A stretch of 64,000 nt of DNA from CBDDLD01 sp965230605 (GCA_965230605.1 CBDDLD010000004.1:1798001-1862000), one strand, 5' to 3'. Numbered from the stretch's first letter, positions 43,043-53,280 are shown. Made by a program: numbers and translations. Notes: a model not told the origin generated them from the sequence alone.

Positions 43043-44254
43043 ATGAATTACAATAGTATCATTAAAATCAGCAAACTACCTATATACTTTTTATTTTTTG
43101 GGTTATTAAGTGGCTGTGCGCAGCAGAAGCACAAAAATGAGAGCATTACATTTTATAAACATATTGGAGACATGGGTAAATCTCGCGGAGTTACTGTAGA
43201 GCAAACTAAAGACCTGGGGTATATATTAGTTGGCTACACGACTAATGGTTTACATGGCTCAGAAGATGTTTTGTTGATTAAAACAAATGCACATGGAGAA
43301 ATACTATGGAAAAAGACGTTTGGTGGTAAAGGAGAAGATTATGGCTGGGCTGTAAGACAGAATGATGATGAAGGCTACATTATTTCTGGATATACAAATA
43401 GCTTCGGAAATGGAGCAATGGATGCTTACTTAATAAAAACGAACTCAAAAGGTGAAAAAATATGGTCAAAAACATTTGGTAGAGAAAAAGATGAATACGG
43501 TTGGGATGTGCGCATAACAAAGGATAAGGGATTTATTATAGCTGCACAAACCAATAGTTTTGGGAACGGAGAAGTAGATGCATACCTAATTAAAGTAGAT
43601 GATAAAGGAAATGAATTATGGTCTAAAACGTATGGAGGACACAAAACTGATCGTATTTTCTCAGTACAAGAAAGCGATGACGGAACCTTTATTGCTTCTG
43701 GAATAACATACAGTTACAGTAGCGTTAATGCAAACGACCGTGATGGGTATTTAATCAAAACAGATGCTAATGGAAATGAATTATGGCACAAAACGTTTGG
43801 AGGAGATGCTTATGATGTGGTGCATTGTGTGACTCTAACCAAAGATAACGGTTATATGTTTACAGGTTATGGAGAAAGCTTTTCCAAGCAAGTAGGAAGA
43901 GATGTCTATTTACTTAAAACTGATCATAACGGTAATATACAATGGCAAAAAAGCTATGGAGAAAATGCAGATGAAAGAGGGTTAAAAGGAGAACAGACCA
44001 ATGACGGAGGATTTATAGCGATCGGATTTACAGATAAAGACTTAAACATGTATATGTTAAAGACTGATACATTAGGAAACAAATTATGGTCTAGAACTTT
44101 TGGAGATATCGATAAATTAGAATTTGGTTACACTGTTAAACAAGCTCATGACGGAGGGTATATAGCAATTGGACATTCTGAAGACAAAGCTCAAAACATC
44201 TCAAGTGTATTACTCATCAAGACTAATGACCTAGGAGAATTTGTTCAAAAATAA
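43043..44254 (+). CDS. Lipoprotein with repeated ~50-residue GYII/YLIKT units (propeller-like)
   Basis: About 403 residues from the ATG at 43043; a longer frame from 43016 overlaps the amidohydrolase end. The lipobox is GLLSGCAQ. About seven repeats follow, each with a pattern like WSKTFGG..EDYGWAVRQ..DEGYIISGYTNSFG..DAYLIKTNSKGE. A beta-propeller of about seven blades is expected, probably a secreted binding protein. No enzymatic motif is seen. Confidence 0.75.
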   Translation: MNYNSIIKISKLPIYFLFFGLLSGCAQQKHKNESITFYKHIGDMGKSRGVTVEQTKDLGYILVGYTTNGLHGSEDVLLIKTNAHGEILWKKTFGGKGEDYGWAVRQNDDEGYIISGYTNSFGNGAMDAYLIKTNSKGEKIWSKTFGREKDEYGWDVRITKDKGFIIAAQTNSFGNGEVDAYLIKVDDKGNELWSKTYGGHKTDRIFSVQESDDGTFIASGITYSYSSVNANDRDGYLIKTDANGNELWHKTFGGDAYDVVHCVTLTKDNGYMFTGYGESFSKQVGRDVYLLKTDHNGNIQWQKSYGENADERGLKGEQTNDGGFIAIGFTDKDLNMYMLKTDTLGNKLWSRTFGDIDKLEFGYTVKQAHDGGYIAIGHSEDKAQNISSVLLIKTNDLGEFVQK

Positions 44255-44306
44255 AACCTCAAAAAAAATGAGATAATAAGAAAACAGACTTCAATTAATT
44301 ATTAAA

Positions 44307-44846
44307 ATGAAAAGGCTAATCACTACTTTATTATTTGTATTAATCCTGACCCCTGTCCAGTCACAACAGACTAACAAAAAAACTACGATAAAAGACTTGG
44401 ATTTTCTGATCGGAATTTGGGAAGTAAGAGAGGATAACATTGAAAAAGCCTGGTGGGAAAAAAGTACACGAGTAGGAGCATACATATTAAGAGGTACTGT
44501 CATAGAATTGAAGACTACTGCGATTTCATCATCAGGGAAAGAGCGAACCTATCTTTGGTTAATTCAATACAATAAGAAAACGGAGCAATTTGAAATGGTA
44601 TCGATCTACAGTAATTGGCATATAATGCTATTTGACATACTTCACTGGGATCTTGAGCAAAGAACCCTAACCATTCGCAATAATAAACAGCGAAGCACAA
44701 ATGAGTACTCCGAACGATTTGGTAAGATCGTATTTGAAGAAGACTACAATGCCTATACATGGAAAGGCAAGAATAAGTATGGAGATCCTAATAAGCCCAG
44801 CATTTGGAACTATATAGAAAAAGGAACTCGTATCAAAGAGCACTAA
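44307..44846 (+). CDS. Secreted lipocalin-like (DUF1579-like) protein
   Basis: 179 residues with a signal peptide ending near VQSQ. The mature part opens DLDFLIGIWEVREDN, the strand pattern of DUF1579-like small beta-barrels, and has alternating strands (YLWLIQYNKKTEQFEMVSIY, IVFEEDYNAYTWKGKNKYG). Function unknown. It precedes the S41 peptidase gene by 29 bp. Confidence 0.65.
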   Translation: MKRLITTLLFVLILTPVQSQQTNKKTTIKDLDFLIGIWEVREDNIEKAWWEKSTRVGAYILRGTVIELKTTAISSSGKERTYLWLIQYNKKTEQFEMVSIYSNWHIMLFDILHWDLEQRTLTIRNNKQRSTNEYSERFGKIVFEEDYNAYTWKGKNKYGDPNKPSIWNYIEKGTRIKEH

Positions 44847-44875
44847 CAAGTTTGAGTAATAAAAAGCAATTAACA

Positions 44876-46870
44876 ATGTATGATGTGAAAAAACTAGCTC
44901 AGTACGTATTTACATTTTTTATAATGCTAAATCTATTACCCGGAATTTTCAATCTAAAAGCTCAATCTAATACTAATAATACATCGAGCAGAGAAGTTAA
45001 AAATCTGACTGCTTTTGCAAAGTGTTATGGTTATGTTCGATTTTTCTACCCTAATACACAAACAAAGGGTTTTAATTGGGATGCTTTCTTGGTATATGGA
45101 ATTAATAAAGTGAGAAAATTAGAATCCGATGATGCGTTAAAGAGCCAATTATCAAGTTTGTTTTCATCAATTGCACCGCATGCAATAATTAATACCAATG
45201 AGAATACAGCCCTTAATGTAAGGGCTATTTCACAAGGTGATAGTATTTCCTTTTGGCAGCACAGTTCTTTTTCAATGAATGAGAATGAAGGAGTAACTTC
45301 AAGTGGCAACGATATCAAGATTTTGGTCACTACGGTGGCTGATTCTAATAAAGTGATTAAGGCCAACAGTCCTCTTTTAAAAGATAAGGTGCAATTCGAA
45401 TTTATTGCCTATTCAAATTTTAATAGATATTTTCATCCTGAAAATTTTCGTTCCAGAGAAGTAAATTATGATTATGTCCTAGATAAACAACCCAATACTT
45501 CGCTACCCTTTACTTCTAAGTTAACTACAAATTTATGGATCACAATGCCCATAGTGTTGCACACTCAAGAGGCTAATCATGATGAACATAAAACAGAAAT
45601 AGAAACTTTCTCTAAGGAATTATATAAATTTTACGCTGATAAGGAGACTATGTATCAAAAGGATGATATTTGGTATGCCGATTTTATCTTAACATGGAAT
45701 GCTATTCATCATCTATATCCATATAGAAAAAGATCTGAAATGACCTTTTCATTCAGTTCATCTGAGCAATTAATTAAAGGCTTAGATATAATTTCAAACA
45801 CTACCGAAAAAAGAAGTTCTGCATTTAGTGCTACTAGAAATTACGTTTCCTTGTTTCACGATCCGCATGCATCTATTTCAAGGTATAGGGATCCTAATAT
45901 GAAGAGTCAAAATAGTAATACCCCTAGAAGAGTTCGGAGCTGGCTTCCTTTTTACAGGCTGTATTCGAACGGAAAGGTGTATGTTATGAAAAGTTTCGAT
46001 CCCAAAATAAAAACGGGTGATGAAATATTAGAAATTAATAGTGAGGAAGTTCCGATTCTCATAAAAAGAAAGATGGTTCTTGAAGTAGGATCACCGCATC
46101 AGAAAAAATTTGGTGCAGTAAATACTATTGGGTCACTGTTTAATGCTACAAAGGGGCTTGTTAAACTAAAAAGAAGTAATTCAATATTAACAGTAGAGGT
46201 GAATACGGTTCCTGGAAAAGACTATTTTAAGGAATATCGAAATCCTTTTGACCATAAAGCATTTGAATATCCATTACCAAACACCATTTACCTCAATCCA
46301 TTCCTATTATCATCAGGAGATTTAAATAAAAAATTAGATGAATTGTTAAAAGCAGAGTATTTAATTGTTGATTTAAGAGCTTATCCAAAATCTTTGAGAG
46401 GACTTTTTGAACGTTTACCAATATCTAATGGATTTCTTAAAAGTCTTATACTAAGTAACCCCCTCATTATGTATCCAAATCAGGAGCAAACCTATCACAT
46501 TTGGGAGTCGTCATTAACTGTGCTAAAAAAACCATACATAAATGCGAAAATTATGGTTTTAATAGGTAGTTCTATGTCTTCAACAACCATTAGTAGAGGG
46601 GAGACATTTAGCAGTTATTTTAAATCCGCAGGAGCTACGTTAATTGGCGACAGTAATAGCGTAGGAGCCTCTGGTGGATTAATTTGGTTCACCACTCCTG
46701 GCAATATTAAAATTCTTCTAACCTCGCATTATACCGTTAGGCAAAATGGTGAAGAAATGCAATCCGTAGGAATCACACCTGATATTTTAGTAAAACACAC
46801 TCTAAAAGGCATTAAAGAGGGTAAGGATCAAATTTACGAAGCCGCTTTAAAGAGAATACGACAAGAATAG
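44876..46870 (+). CDS. S41-family peptidase-like secreted protein
   Basis: About 664 residues from the ATG at 44876, where a signal peptide begins (MYDVKKLAQYVFTFF...LKAQS); the 24 codons upstream overlap the preceding gene and are not signal-like. The C-terminal half is the tail-specific protease fold with a PDZ-like stretch (DPKIKTGDEILEINSEEVP) and the active-site segment IMVLIGSSMSSTTISRGETF, where the usual Ser-Ala-Gly/Ser is altered, then GDSNSVGASGG. Catalytic residues need checking; a PDZ-protease-like role at the envelope is inferred. Confidence 0.8.
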   Translation: MYDVKKLAQYVFTFFIMLNLLPGIFNLKAQSNTNNTSSREVKNLTAFAKCYGYVRFFYPNTQTKGFNWDAFLVYGINKVRKLESDDALKSQLSSLFSSIAPHAIINTNENTALNVRAISQGDSISFWQHSSFSMNENEGVTSSGNDIKILVTTVADSNKVIKANSPLLKDKVQFEFIAYSNFNRYFHPENFRSREVNYDYVLDKQPNTSLPFTSKLTTNLWITMPIVLHTQEANHDEHKTEIETFSKELYKFYADKETMYQKDDIWYADFILTWNAIHHLYPYRKRSEMTFSFSSSEQLIKGLDIISNTTEKRSSAFSATRNYVSLFHDPHASISRYRDPNMKSQNSNTPRRVRSWLPFYRLYSNGKVYVMKSFDPKIKTGDEILEINSEEVPILIKRKMVLEVGSPHQKKFGAVNTIGSLFNATKGLVKLKRSNSILTVEVNTVPGKDYFKEYRNPFDHKAFEYPLPNTIYLNPFLLSSGDLNKKLDELLKAEYLIVDLRAYPKSLRGLFERLPISNGFLKSLILSNPLIMYPNQEQTYHIWESSLTVLKKPYINAKIMVLIGSSMSSTTISRGETFSSYFKSAGATLIGDSNSVGASGGLIWFTTPGNIKILLTSHYTVRQNGEEMQSVGITPDILVKHTLKGIKEGKDQIYEAALKRIRQE

Positions 46871-46882
46871 AATAAACTTTAA

Positions 46883-47164
46883 TTAATAGGATTCGGTTTT
46901 TTAAGAATCCATGGCTATTTGAGTACAAAAATGTTATGGTTGTCTATAGGAATGCATATTGGATGGAACTTTTTTCAAGGCCCTATCTTTGGATTTTCTG
47001 TAAGTGGACATAAAAAAATAAGTCTTTTAAAACACATTTCCACATCAGATAAAGAGTATATTACCGGAGGAGAATTTGGTCCAGAAGGAAGTATCCTAAT
47101 TATACCTATTATAGTCTTGACATTAATAGTAATGAGATGGTATTCAGCTAAATTCTATAGATGA
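46883..47164 (+). pseudogene. C-terminal remnant of a CPBP-family intramembrane protease
   Basis: The frame reads LIGFGFLRIHGYLSTKMLWLSIGMHIGWNFFQG..FGFSVSG, the last motif and final helices of CPBP (CAAX/Abi) proteases. The N-terminal two thirds with the EE and FR motifs are absent: an in-frame stop lies at 46880 and the S41 gene ends just before. No good start codon exists (TTG at 46919). Read as a decayed or truncated gene. Confidence 0.65.
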
Positions 47165-47213
47165 ATAAATAAAAACAATTAATTATTAGCTTGATGCAGT
47201 TTATGTGAATTGC

Positions 47214-47238
47214 TACTTCCCAATACAGAAAGTAAAAT
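47214..47238 (+). promoter_or_regulatory. TACTTCC-N7-GGAAGTA-like dyad, copy 2
   Basis: TACTTCCCAATAC AGAAAGTAAAAT. It lies 232 bp upstream of the AraC regulator start at 47470 and shares 22 of 25 positions with the copy at 52788. The rest of the 47165-47469 gap has no recognisable gene. Confidence 0.5.
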
Positions 47239-47469
47239 TGCATATATTATATGTCCTTAACTATGAAAGGCACAAATTTGGTACACTTCAAATCAAAAAT
47301 AATCAAGTTTTATAAAGCAAAGTTTTGTTTCGAATAGGATGTCTATGTAAGTTAAGTTTCAAATAATAATTTGAAACGTTCAAAAACTAAAGCCCGTAGT
47401 AAATTCTCATAAAAACCTTACCTTTCAAATTTAACTTTTACTTAAGCAATACTTACCCTATTGTACAAT

Positions 47470-48588
47470 ATGAATTTGAATATCGTCAATTTCTTGTTCT
47501 TATTCGGAATGCTTCAATGTCTAATTATGGGCATTCTTATCATTAAGAATAGGAAATGGCGTACTAATCAAAACATCATTTTAGTCTCTCTTTTACTAGT
47601 TCTGTTTGCTTCACTAATCCCTCCTTTTCTTGGAAATTCAAAAGTCGTAGATATATATGATTTTTTAAGATTTATACCTCTACACCTTGTCCTGTTTGTT
47701 TTTCCTCTACTGTACCTCTATGTTAAATCTATATTTTCTTCGTTGCTTATAAAAAAGGACGTTTTATCACATCTCTTTATACCATTTTTATTCTGGATAT
47801 ACTACAGTATTATTTGGATTTGTACTTTATATACAGAACCCGCCTATAAAGGTTTAATAGCCAAGGATTTAGAATATTTTATGATTCAAGCCATACATGA
47901 TTGCATGCTTTTTTTATATGGAATGGGATATCCCTTCGCTTGTTTTTTAATTATTAAAAAAGCAAGGGAAAGTGGTTTGAACAAAGAACAAACCAAATTT
48001 ATAGTTTGGATAAGAAGCCTAATCGGTTTACTAGCTATTGGAGTTTTTTTAGAAATGACTGCTGTTTTATTGGGTAGGCTTTATGGTTACTGGCAAAGCA
48101 ACCCAGTTGATGAGTGGTTAGGTTTTTCCTTTACACTGATGGTGAAAGTATACAATGCTGTAGTTCTCTACGCAATTTCTCTAACAGCATACAGTTCGTA
48201 CTCCTCATTCAGGCAAAAGAGTAAATCGATTTTTGAAGATGAGTCAAATATTCTAGAACGTATTCAGACAGAAATGGGCACCAAAAAAATGTATCTTGAC
48301 AACGAATTGTCGTTGAGAAAATTTTCATCTCTTCTAGGTATTACCTCAGTCAAACTTTCTGATATACTTAACAATGGAATTGGAACTACCTTCAACGATT
48401 TCGTAAATAAATATCGTGTAAAAGAAGTTATTCATATTGTAGAAGAAGGCAAAAGCAAGCATCTAACCTTTGAAGCTATTTCAGAAAAAGCGGGTTTTAG
48501 ATCAAAAACCACCTTCTATCGTGCGTTCAAAAAGGTTACTGGAAAAACACCAAAAGCTTATTTTAATGGTCATTTACACAAAGAATAA
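47470..48588 (+). CDS. Membrane-bound AraC-family regulator
   Basis: About 372 residues from the ATG at 47470 (a TTG at 47461 is less likely). Seven hydrophobic segments fill residues 5-245; the C-terminal AraC HTH reads LSLRKFSSLLGITSVKLSDILN and LTFEAISEKAGFRSKTTFYRAFKKVTGKTPKAYF. Same family as the regulators at 37409 and 53281. Followed by an LRR protein gene 91 bp downstream on the same strand. Confidence 0.88.
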   Translation: MNLNIVNFLFLFGMLQCLIMGILIIKNRKWRTNQNIILVSLLLVLFASLIPPFLGNSKVVDIYDFLRFIPLHLVLFVFPLLYLYVKSIFSSLLIKKDVLSHLFIPFLFWIYYSIIWICTLYTEPAYKGLIAKDLEYFMIQAIHDCMLFLYGMGYPFACFLIIKKARESGLNKEQTKFIVWIRSLIGLLAIGVFLEMTAVLLGRLYGYWQSNPVDEWLGFSFTLMVKVYNAVVLYAISLTAYSSYSSFRQKSKSIFEDESNILERIQTEMGTKKMYLDNELSLRKFSSLLGITSVKLSDILNNGIGTTFNDFVNKYRVKEVIHIVEEGKSKHLTFEAISEKAGFRSKTTFYRAFKKVTGKTPKAYFNGHLHKE

Positions 48589-48679
48589 GTTTCATATTAT
48601 TTGTTGATACATATTACAGATGGAACTTCATCAATTTTCTAGCATAAAATGACATTTTTGAGCTTTAAAATCTTTTAAT

Positions 48680-49855
48680 ATGAAATCTTATCAAACTCAG
48701 ATTCTTATTTTATTTTTATCCTTAACAACTCTCACAAATGGTCAAATAGATGATACTGTTGACACTCCCGATTTTTATTTGGAGAATGCTATCAGAGAAC
48801 ATTTAGATAAACCCACTGGAGTTTTGACAAGAAGTGATCTAGAAAGCATAACAATTTTTAATGCATCTGGCAGTGGAATTATTGACCTGACTGGTTTGGA
48901 GTATGCAACAAATCTTGAAACTTTGGTTTTACACAATAATTCAATTGAAGATCTATCTCCTTTGAAAAACCTTAAGAAACTTACTACACTTCGTATGAAC
49001 AGAAACAGGATATCAAACCTAAGTCCTATAAGTGGATTAATCAATCTAAAGAGCTTGACCATGATGCAAAACAAGATTACGGATTTAAGCCCTTTAAAAA
49101 CTCTAGTAAATCTCACACATATAGTTTTTCACTTCAATGACATCTCGGATATAAGTGTTGCACGATATTGGACAAAGCTTCAAAACTTTAATATGGGATT
49201 CAATAAGTTAAAGGATCTATCACCACTCGAAGGTCTAGTTCTACTTGAAGGTATTTGGATACCAGGGCATGAAGTTGAAGATATACGTCCTCTAAAGAAT
49301 TTGATACGCCTTAGGGTTCTTATACTCGAAAGTGGAAACGTTAAATCTATTGACGTCCTAAAGCATTTAAAAAATCTAGAGCAATTAAATTTAATGGACA
49401 ATCCAATCACAGACTTTTCACCCATTTCAAAGCTCCCAAAAGTAGGCGTTCTAATCTTACGAAAAAACAATATATCTCGGTTGGACTTCATAAAAGATAT
49501 GAAAAGTGTGGAGTGGCTGGACCTACGCGATAATAACATAAAAGATATATCTCACCTTGAAAATCTCAAGGCAATGAAAAAATTGTTTTTGAATAATAAC
49601 TCCATAACAAAGCTTAATCCAATATCAGGTTTTAAGGATCTAAGATGGCTGGCTATTGAAAAAAACATGGTAAAAGATCTTTCACTTTTATTAGAGTTAA
49701 ACAGCCTTACCGATGTTACGATTTATGGAAATCCACTTAAGAAGTCAAATGATGAAGTAATTAAAAAAATGCAAATGAGAAAAGTCAATATTGTTTCACA
49801 AGTGTTCAAAACTGGGTCTATTTGGCAACTAGAGCCTAGTCGTCAACTCCAATAG
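48680..49855 (+). CDS. Secreted leucine-rich-repeat protein
   Basis: 391 residues with a signal peptide (to about LTNG, residue 21). From residue 60 to 350 there are about 13 LRR units of 22 residues, of the internalin/SDS22 type (LTTLRMNRNRISNLSPISGL, LKSLTMMQNKITDLSPLK). No sorting domain or anchor is seen after the repeats. Likely a surface or secreted binding protein; partner unknown. Confidence 0.85.
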   Translation: MKSYQTQILILFLSLTTLTNGQIDDTVDTPDFYLENAIREHLDKPTGVLTRSDLESITIFNASGSGIIDLTGLEYATNLETLVLHNNSIEDLSPLKNLKKLTTLRMNRNRISNLSPISGLINLKSLTMMQNKITDLSPLKTLVNLTHIVFHFNDISDISVARYWTKLQNFNMGFNKLKDLSPLEGLVLLEGIWIPGHEVEDIRPLKNLIRLRVLILESGNVKSIDVLKHLKNLEQLNLMDNPITDFSPISKLPKVGVLILRKNNISRLDFIKDMKSVEWLDLRDNNIKDISHLENLKAMKKLFLNNNSITKLNPISGFKDLRWLAIEKNMVKDLSLLLELNSLTDVTIYGNPLKKSNDEVIKKMQMRKVNIVSQVFKTGSIWQLEPSRQLQ

Positions 49856-49968
49856 TAATTGCTCTATAAGATATAAACAATGAAGAAAACATGCTTCTCA
49901 TTGTAACAGCAATAAAATTATATAGTCCTTTAAAAGAATAATAAGCAAAATAATTAATTTCAATTCCT

Positions 49969-51267
49969 ATGCCCTTTTTGCAATACATATTTACTTCAAA
50001 GCCAGAACCCATACTTTTTAGATACTCGAGAAAAACTATCCCAACGTTCATTTTACTGGTTTTTATAGCTCTGATTTTTAACAACTGTAATCCTCCAAAA
50101 TCTGATACTATAGTCCGCTTAGATGGCTCGGAAATTTCCAGTGATTCTCTCGTTGGTAAAATCAATCAATTAATGGACAAGGCCAAAGTGACCGGAATGG
50201 CTGTTTCAATATTCAATGATAACCAAACTGTTTTTCAGAAAGTCTTTGGCTATAAAAATTATCCTGAGCAGATAGCCCTTAATGATTCTACAAACATTTA
50301 TGGTGCTTCATTGAGCAAGGCTATTTTTAGTATTCTGGTTATGGATTTGGTAGAGGACGGAATTATTGATTTAGATACACCTCTAGAGTCTTACCTACCA
50401 AAGAAAATCTACGAATATGAACCAAAAACCCGTTGGCATGATGATTATTCAGCTTTAAAAAACGATAGCCTATACCATAAAATAACAGCTAGAATGTGCT
50501 TGAATCACACTTCTGGTTTTGCAAATTGGCGAACTGCTCAACTTGATATTCAGACGTTTAAAGAACCCGGAAAGGAGCACATGTATTCTGGTGAAGGGTT
50601 TGTTTACTTACAGGTTGTTCTCGAGAAAATAACTGGGGAAGGATTACAACAATTAGCATTGGAGAGGATATTTGAGCCATTGGGAATGAAGCATTCTGCA
50701 TTTTTATGGAAACCAGAATTCAAAACAAACTTTGCTCTTGGACATGATCAGGAAGGTAATCCTTATGAAAAGGATATTGATAATGAGCCTCGTAGTGCAA
50801 GTACTCTTGAAACTACCGCTGCAGATTATACCAAATTCATGGAGGCAGTATTAAATCAGAAGTTAATCTCTGAAGAATCCTATCGTCAATTGTTTAGCAA
50901 ACAGATTAAAATCACCTCACCTACTAGTACTTATGATGGTCCAGTAAACAGAAAAAAGAAGTTTGAAGCAATGAATTATAGTTATGGTTTAGGTTGGGGC
51001 ATTTTAGATACACCATACGGCACTGCAGCATATAAGGGAGGAAATGGCAGTGGGTTTCAGCACTACTCCATTATTTTCCCTAAAAAAGGAGTTGGAATAC
51101 TTATTATGACTAATAGTAGAAACGGAAGAAGTACCTTTATCGAGCTTTTAGAATTAACGCTTAAGGATATATTTTCTACTTTAGAGATAGCCTCTAGACA
51201 ACATTTAGACGCAAAAAACAATATCTTTTTAGCAGATAACACTTATTACAAAACTATATTTATATGA
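49969..51267 (+). CDS. Serine hydrolase (beta-lactamase/CubicO family)
   Basis: 432 residues. An N-terminal membrane segment (about 24-38, ending FNNC) acts as signal or anchor, possibly a lipoprotein. SxxK is S114-L-S-K117 (YGASLSKAIF), the second motif is in YSGEGFVY, and the third segment is YKGGNGSGFQ. Substrate unknown. It overlaps the downstream esterase gene by four bases, so both are coupled. Confidence 0.86.
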   Translation: MPFLQYIFTSKPEPILFRYSRKTIPTFILLVFIALIFNNCNPPKSDTIVRLDGSEISSDSLVGKINQLMDKAKVTGMAVSIFNDNQTVFQKVFGYKNYPEQIALNDSTNIYGASLSKAIFSILVMDLVEDGIIDLDTPLESYLPKKIYEYEPKTRWHDDYSALKNDSLYHKITARMCLNHTSGFANWRTAQLDIQTFKEPGKEHMYSGEGFVYLQVVLEKITGEGLQQLALERIFEPLGMKHSAFLWKPEFKTNFALGHDQEGNPYEKDIDNEPRSASTLETTAADYTKFMEAVLNQKLISEESYRQLFSKQIKITSPTSTYDGPVNRKKKFEAMNYSYGLGWGILDTPYGTAAYKGGNGSGFQHYSIIFPKKGVGILIMTNSRNGRSTFIELLELTLKDIFSTLEIASRQHLDAKNNIFLADNTYYKTIFI

Positions 51268-52757
51268 GATTTTATAAAAAATGTAATTCTTTTATTAAGA
51301 GTATTATTCTATTAATCCTAATATCTTTAATAGGATGTAAAAAAGAGTATAATCCCCAATTATTTAGTGACACTCAAAATCAAATTAGTAAGCAAATATG
51401 GGATTATATTTATAGTGATTTTGCAAAATTCAATTCGCGATCTCCAGAAGTTTTTACTGCAGAAATAGACTCATTAAGGAGCATCCTCACGAATCATCTA
51501 TCAAATAATCAGGGTTTAATCTCAGACAGCCTTTATTACCAGGAGAAATTCGCGATAAAGCTAGCTTTTGATAAGTTTTTACTAGAATATCCGCAACAAC
51601 ATAAAAACTACACAGGAGAAAATATCAAAATACCTGCCGAAGTTCTAAAGAAAATCAATGCAAACCGCCAAATTATATCAGAGCGACGTTTGTTTGAAAA
51701 TAAAGATGTACAAGCTTATGTACAAGCTGTAATCAACACTCAAGCCCATGAGTTTGTCCAAAAAGGATTTTATAGAGGTCAAGACAATCAATATTTATCT
51801 GCACGTTTATCAGCAATAGAGAATACTCTTTCTGACTCCGAACAAAAAAATATCTGGAAGTTCAAAATACTTAAAGCGCATATTGATAACATTGGAGTTA
51901 GAAACCTTGACAAACACCTTGCTGATTTTAAAAACACGGTAAGTGATACATCAATGGTAAATCAAATTAGTGATTTAGCAAATGAACATATTAAAGCGAG
52001 AAAAAATCATAAAATAGAAACCTATAAATCCGTAGATACCTATAACTTAGAAGCTCATATATTCTTACCCGAAAGAACATCAAAACCAACACCTGTAATA
52101 CTATACTTTCATGGTGGTAGTTGGTCTGAAGGGAAACCAGATTGGTTTTTTGAATCTGGACAATCCTATGCCAAAAATGGTTGGGCTGCTATTGCAATTG
52201 AATACAGAATATTAGGTAGGCATAATACTCTACCTTTTGAAGCTGTTAAAGATGCCAAAACCTCTATTCGATGGATTAGAGAAAACGCTTCTCGCCTTAA
52301 TATCAATCCAAATCAAATAGTGGTTACAGGCAATTCGGCTGGAGGCCACTTAGCTTTGGCAACTACTTTGGTAAGTAATTGGAATGAACATTCTGATAAT
52401 CTTGATATATCGGCGGTGCCGAATGTGGTTATGGTTAATGCTGCGGTTTATGATCTCACTGTACCGAATTCAAAATGGATTGTGAGAGATTTCGATGATC
52501 CAAATTTAGTCAAACAAATTTCACCAAACGACTTGATAAAGAGAACAGATACCAAATATTTACTCATTCATGGCGAAGCCGACGGTAATTGCAGCTTCGA
52601 ATCTGCCCAATATTTTTATGATAACATGAAAGCTATTGGCAATGACATCACACTTCATTCTATTCCAGATGCAGGTCATTTTATCTGGTTTGGAAAGTAC
52701 GCAAAGGACGTTTATCCAACACAATCCAGGTTTTTACAAACTCTCAGTTTTAAATAA
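51264..52757 (+). CDS. Alpha/beta hydrolase (esterase) lipoprotein with N-terminal helical region
   Basis: 497 residues. The lipobox is ISLIGCKKE (Cys25). The first 220 residues are helical and unrecognised. The esterase domain follows with the oxyanion motif YFHGGSWSEG, the nucleophile GNSAGGH and a C-terminal IPDAGHF for the His, resembling carbohydrate-type acetyl or feruloyl esterases (BD-FAE/acetylxylan esterase-like). Coupled to the upstream serine hydrolase. Confidence 0.85.
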   Translation: MRFYKKCNSFIKSIILLILISLIGCKKEYNPQLFSDTQNQISKQIWDYIYSDFAKFNSRSPEVFTAEIDSLRSILTNHLSNNQGLISDSLYYQEKFAIKLAFDKFLLEYPQQHKNYTGENIKIPAEVLKKINANRQIISERRLFENKDVQAYVQAVINTQAHEFVQKGFYRGQDNQYLSARLSAIENTLSDSEQKNIWKFKILKAHIDNIGVRNLDKHLADFKNTVSDTSMVNQISDLANEHIKARKNHKIETYKSVDTYNLEAHIFLPERTSKPTPVILYFHGGSWSEGKPDWFFESGQSYAKNGWAAIAIEYRILGRHNTLPFEAVKDAKTSIRWIRENASRLNINPNQIVVTGNSAGGHLALATTLVSNWNEHSDNLDISAVPNVVMVNAAVYDLTVPNSKWIVRDFDDPNLVKQISPNDLIKRTDTKYLLIHGEADGNCSFESAQYFYDNMKAIGNDITLHSIPDAGHFIWFGKYAKDVYPTQSRFLQTLSFK

Positions 52758-52787
52758 AATAATAATAGTTAACAACCCACTCTTTCC

Positions 52788-52812
52788 TATTTCCCAATAC
52801 AGGAAGTAAAAG
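52788..52812 (+). promoter_or_regulatory. TACTTCC-N7-GGAAGTA-like dyad, copy 3
   Basis: TATTTCCCAATACA GGAAGTAAAAG; the arms TTCC and GGAA are the clearest of the three copies. It lies 31 bp after the esterase stop and about 470 bp upstream of the next AraC regulator. Confidence 0.5.
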
Positions 52813-52982
52813 GTTCTGTCGCATCTATAGCATAATTTTAAACCTAACTAGTGAACATTGTTTGAAGACTTGCACTTGTTTAAAGATGGTTCGTGGGTTT
52901 CTAACGAAATCCAAACCTACTTCCCTCCCTTCTTGCTAACTTAGGTCTCAAACACCACAAACCATATACGGAATCGTTGGCG

Positions 52983-53027
52983 GCAATGATTCCTGTAGAT
53001 ACGCAAAATCACGCACGCTGTGCGCTT
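52983..53027 (+). repeat. Dispersed 34-bp repeat, copy 1
   Basis: GCAATGAT then, after three bases, TGTAGATACGCAAAATC ACGCACGCTGTGCGCTT. The last 34 bp (52994-53027) match 33 of 34 positions with 55839-55872, and GCAATGAT also recurs there. The core CGCAC-GCT-GTGCG can form a small hairpin. Confidence 0.6.
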
Positions 53028-53280
53028 CTCTTTTGCTCATCGCCGTCAAAGGGCTTTTTACATCACGCCTAATCATATCAATAGTTTTATTAACTTAGTT
53101 TCCGAAATGAGCAAAAGGCACTTGCATCAACTCAGTGTATAGCGCATGAGGTGCGATGATGGCTACTTGGTGAGACGAATAAATTACCTCACGTCGCCAT
53201 ACGCAAAGCCCATTGTAAGACATTTGAATACTAACTATTAAAACTAATTCCAAATAGATTACTTAGTATTAAATATCATT

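Larger units (their letters stand above)
52758..53280 (+). other. Gene-free 523-bp region with repeats
   Basis: No plausible gene on either strand. It contains copy 3 of the TACTTCC dyad (52788-52812) and a G+C-richer patch (about 52975-53220). That patch holds the 34-bp repeated element and a loose inverted repeat TTGGCGGCAATGA (52978-52990) / TCATCGCCGTCAA (53038-53050) around it. The patch could be a structured RNA or a decayed mobile element; I do not recognise it. Confidence 0.5.
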
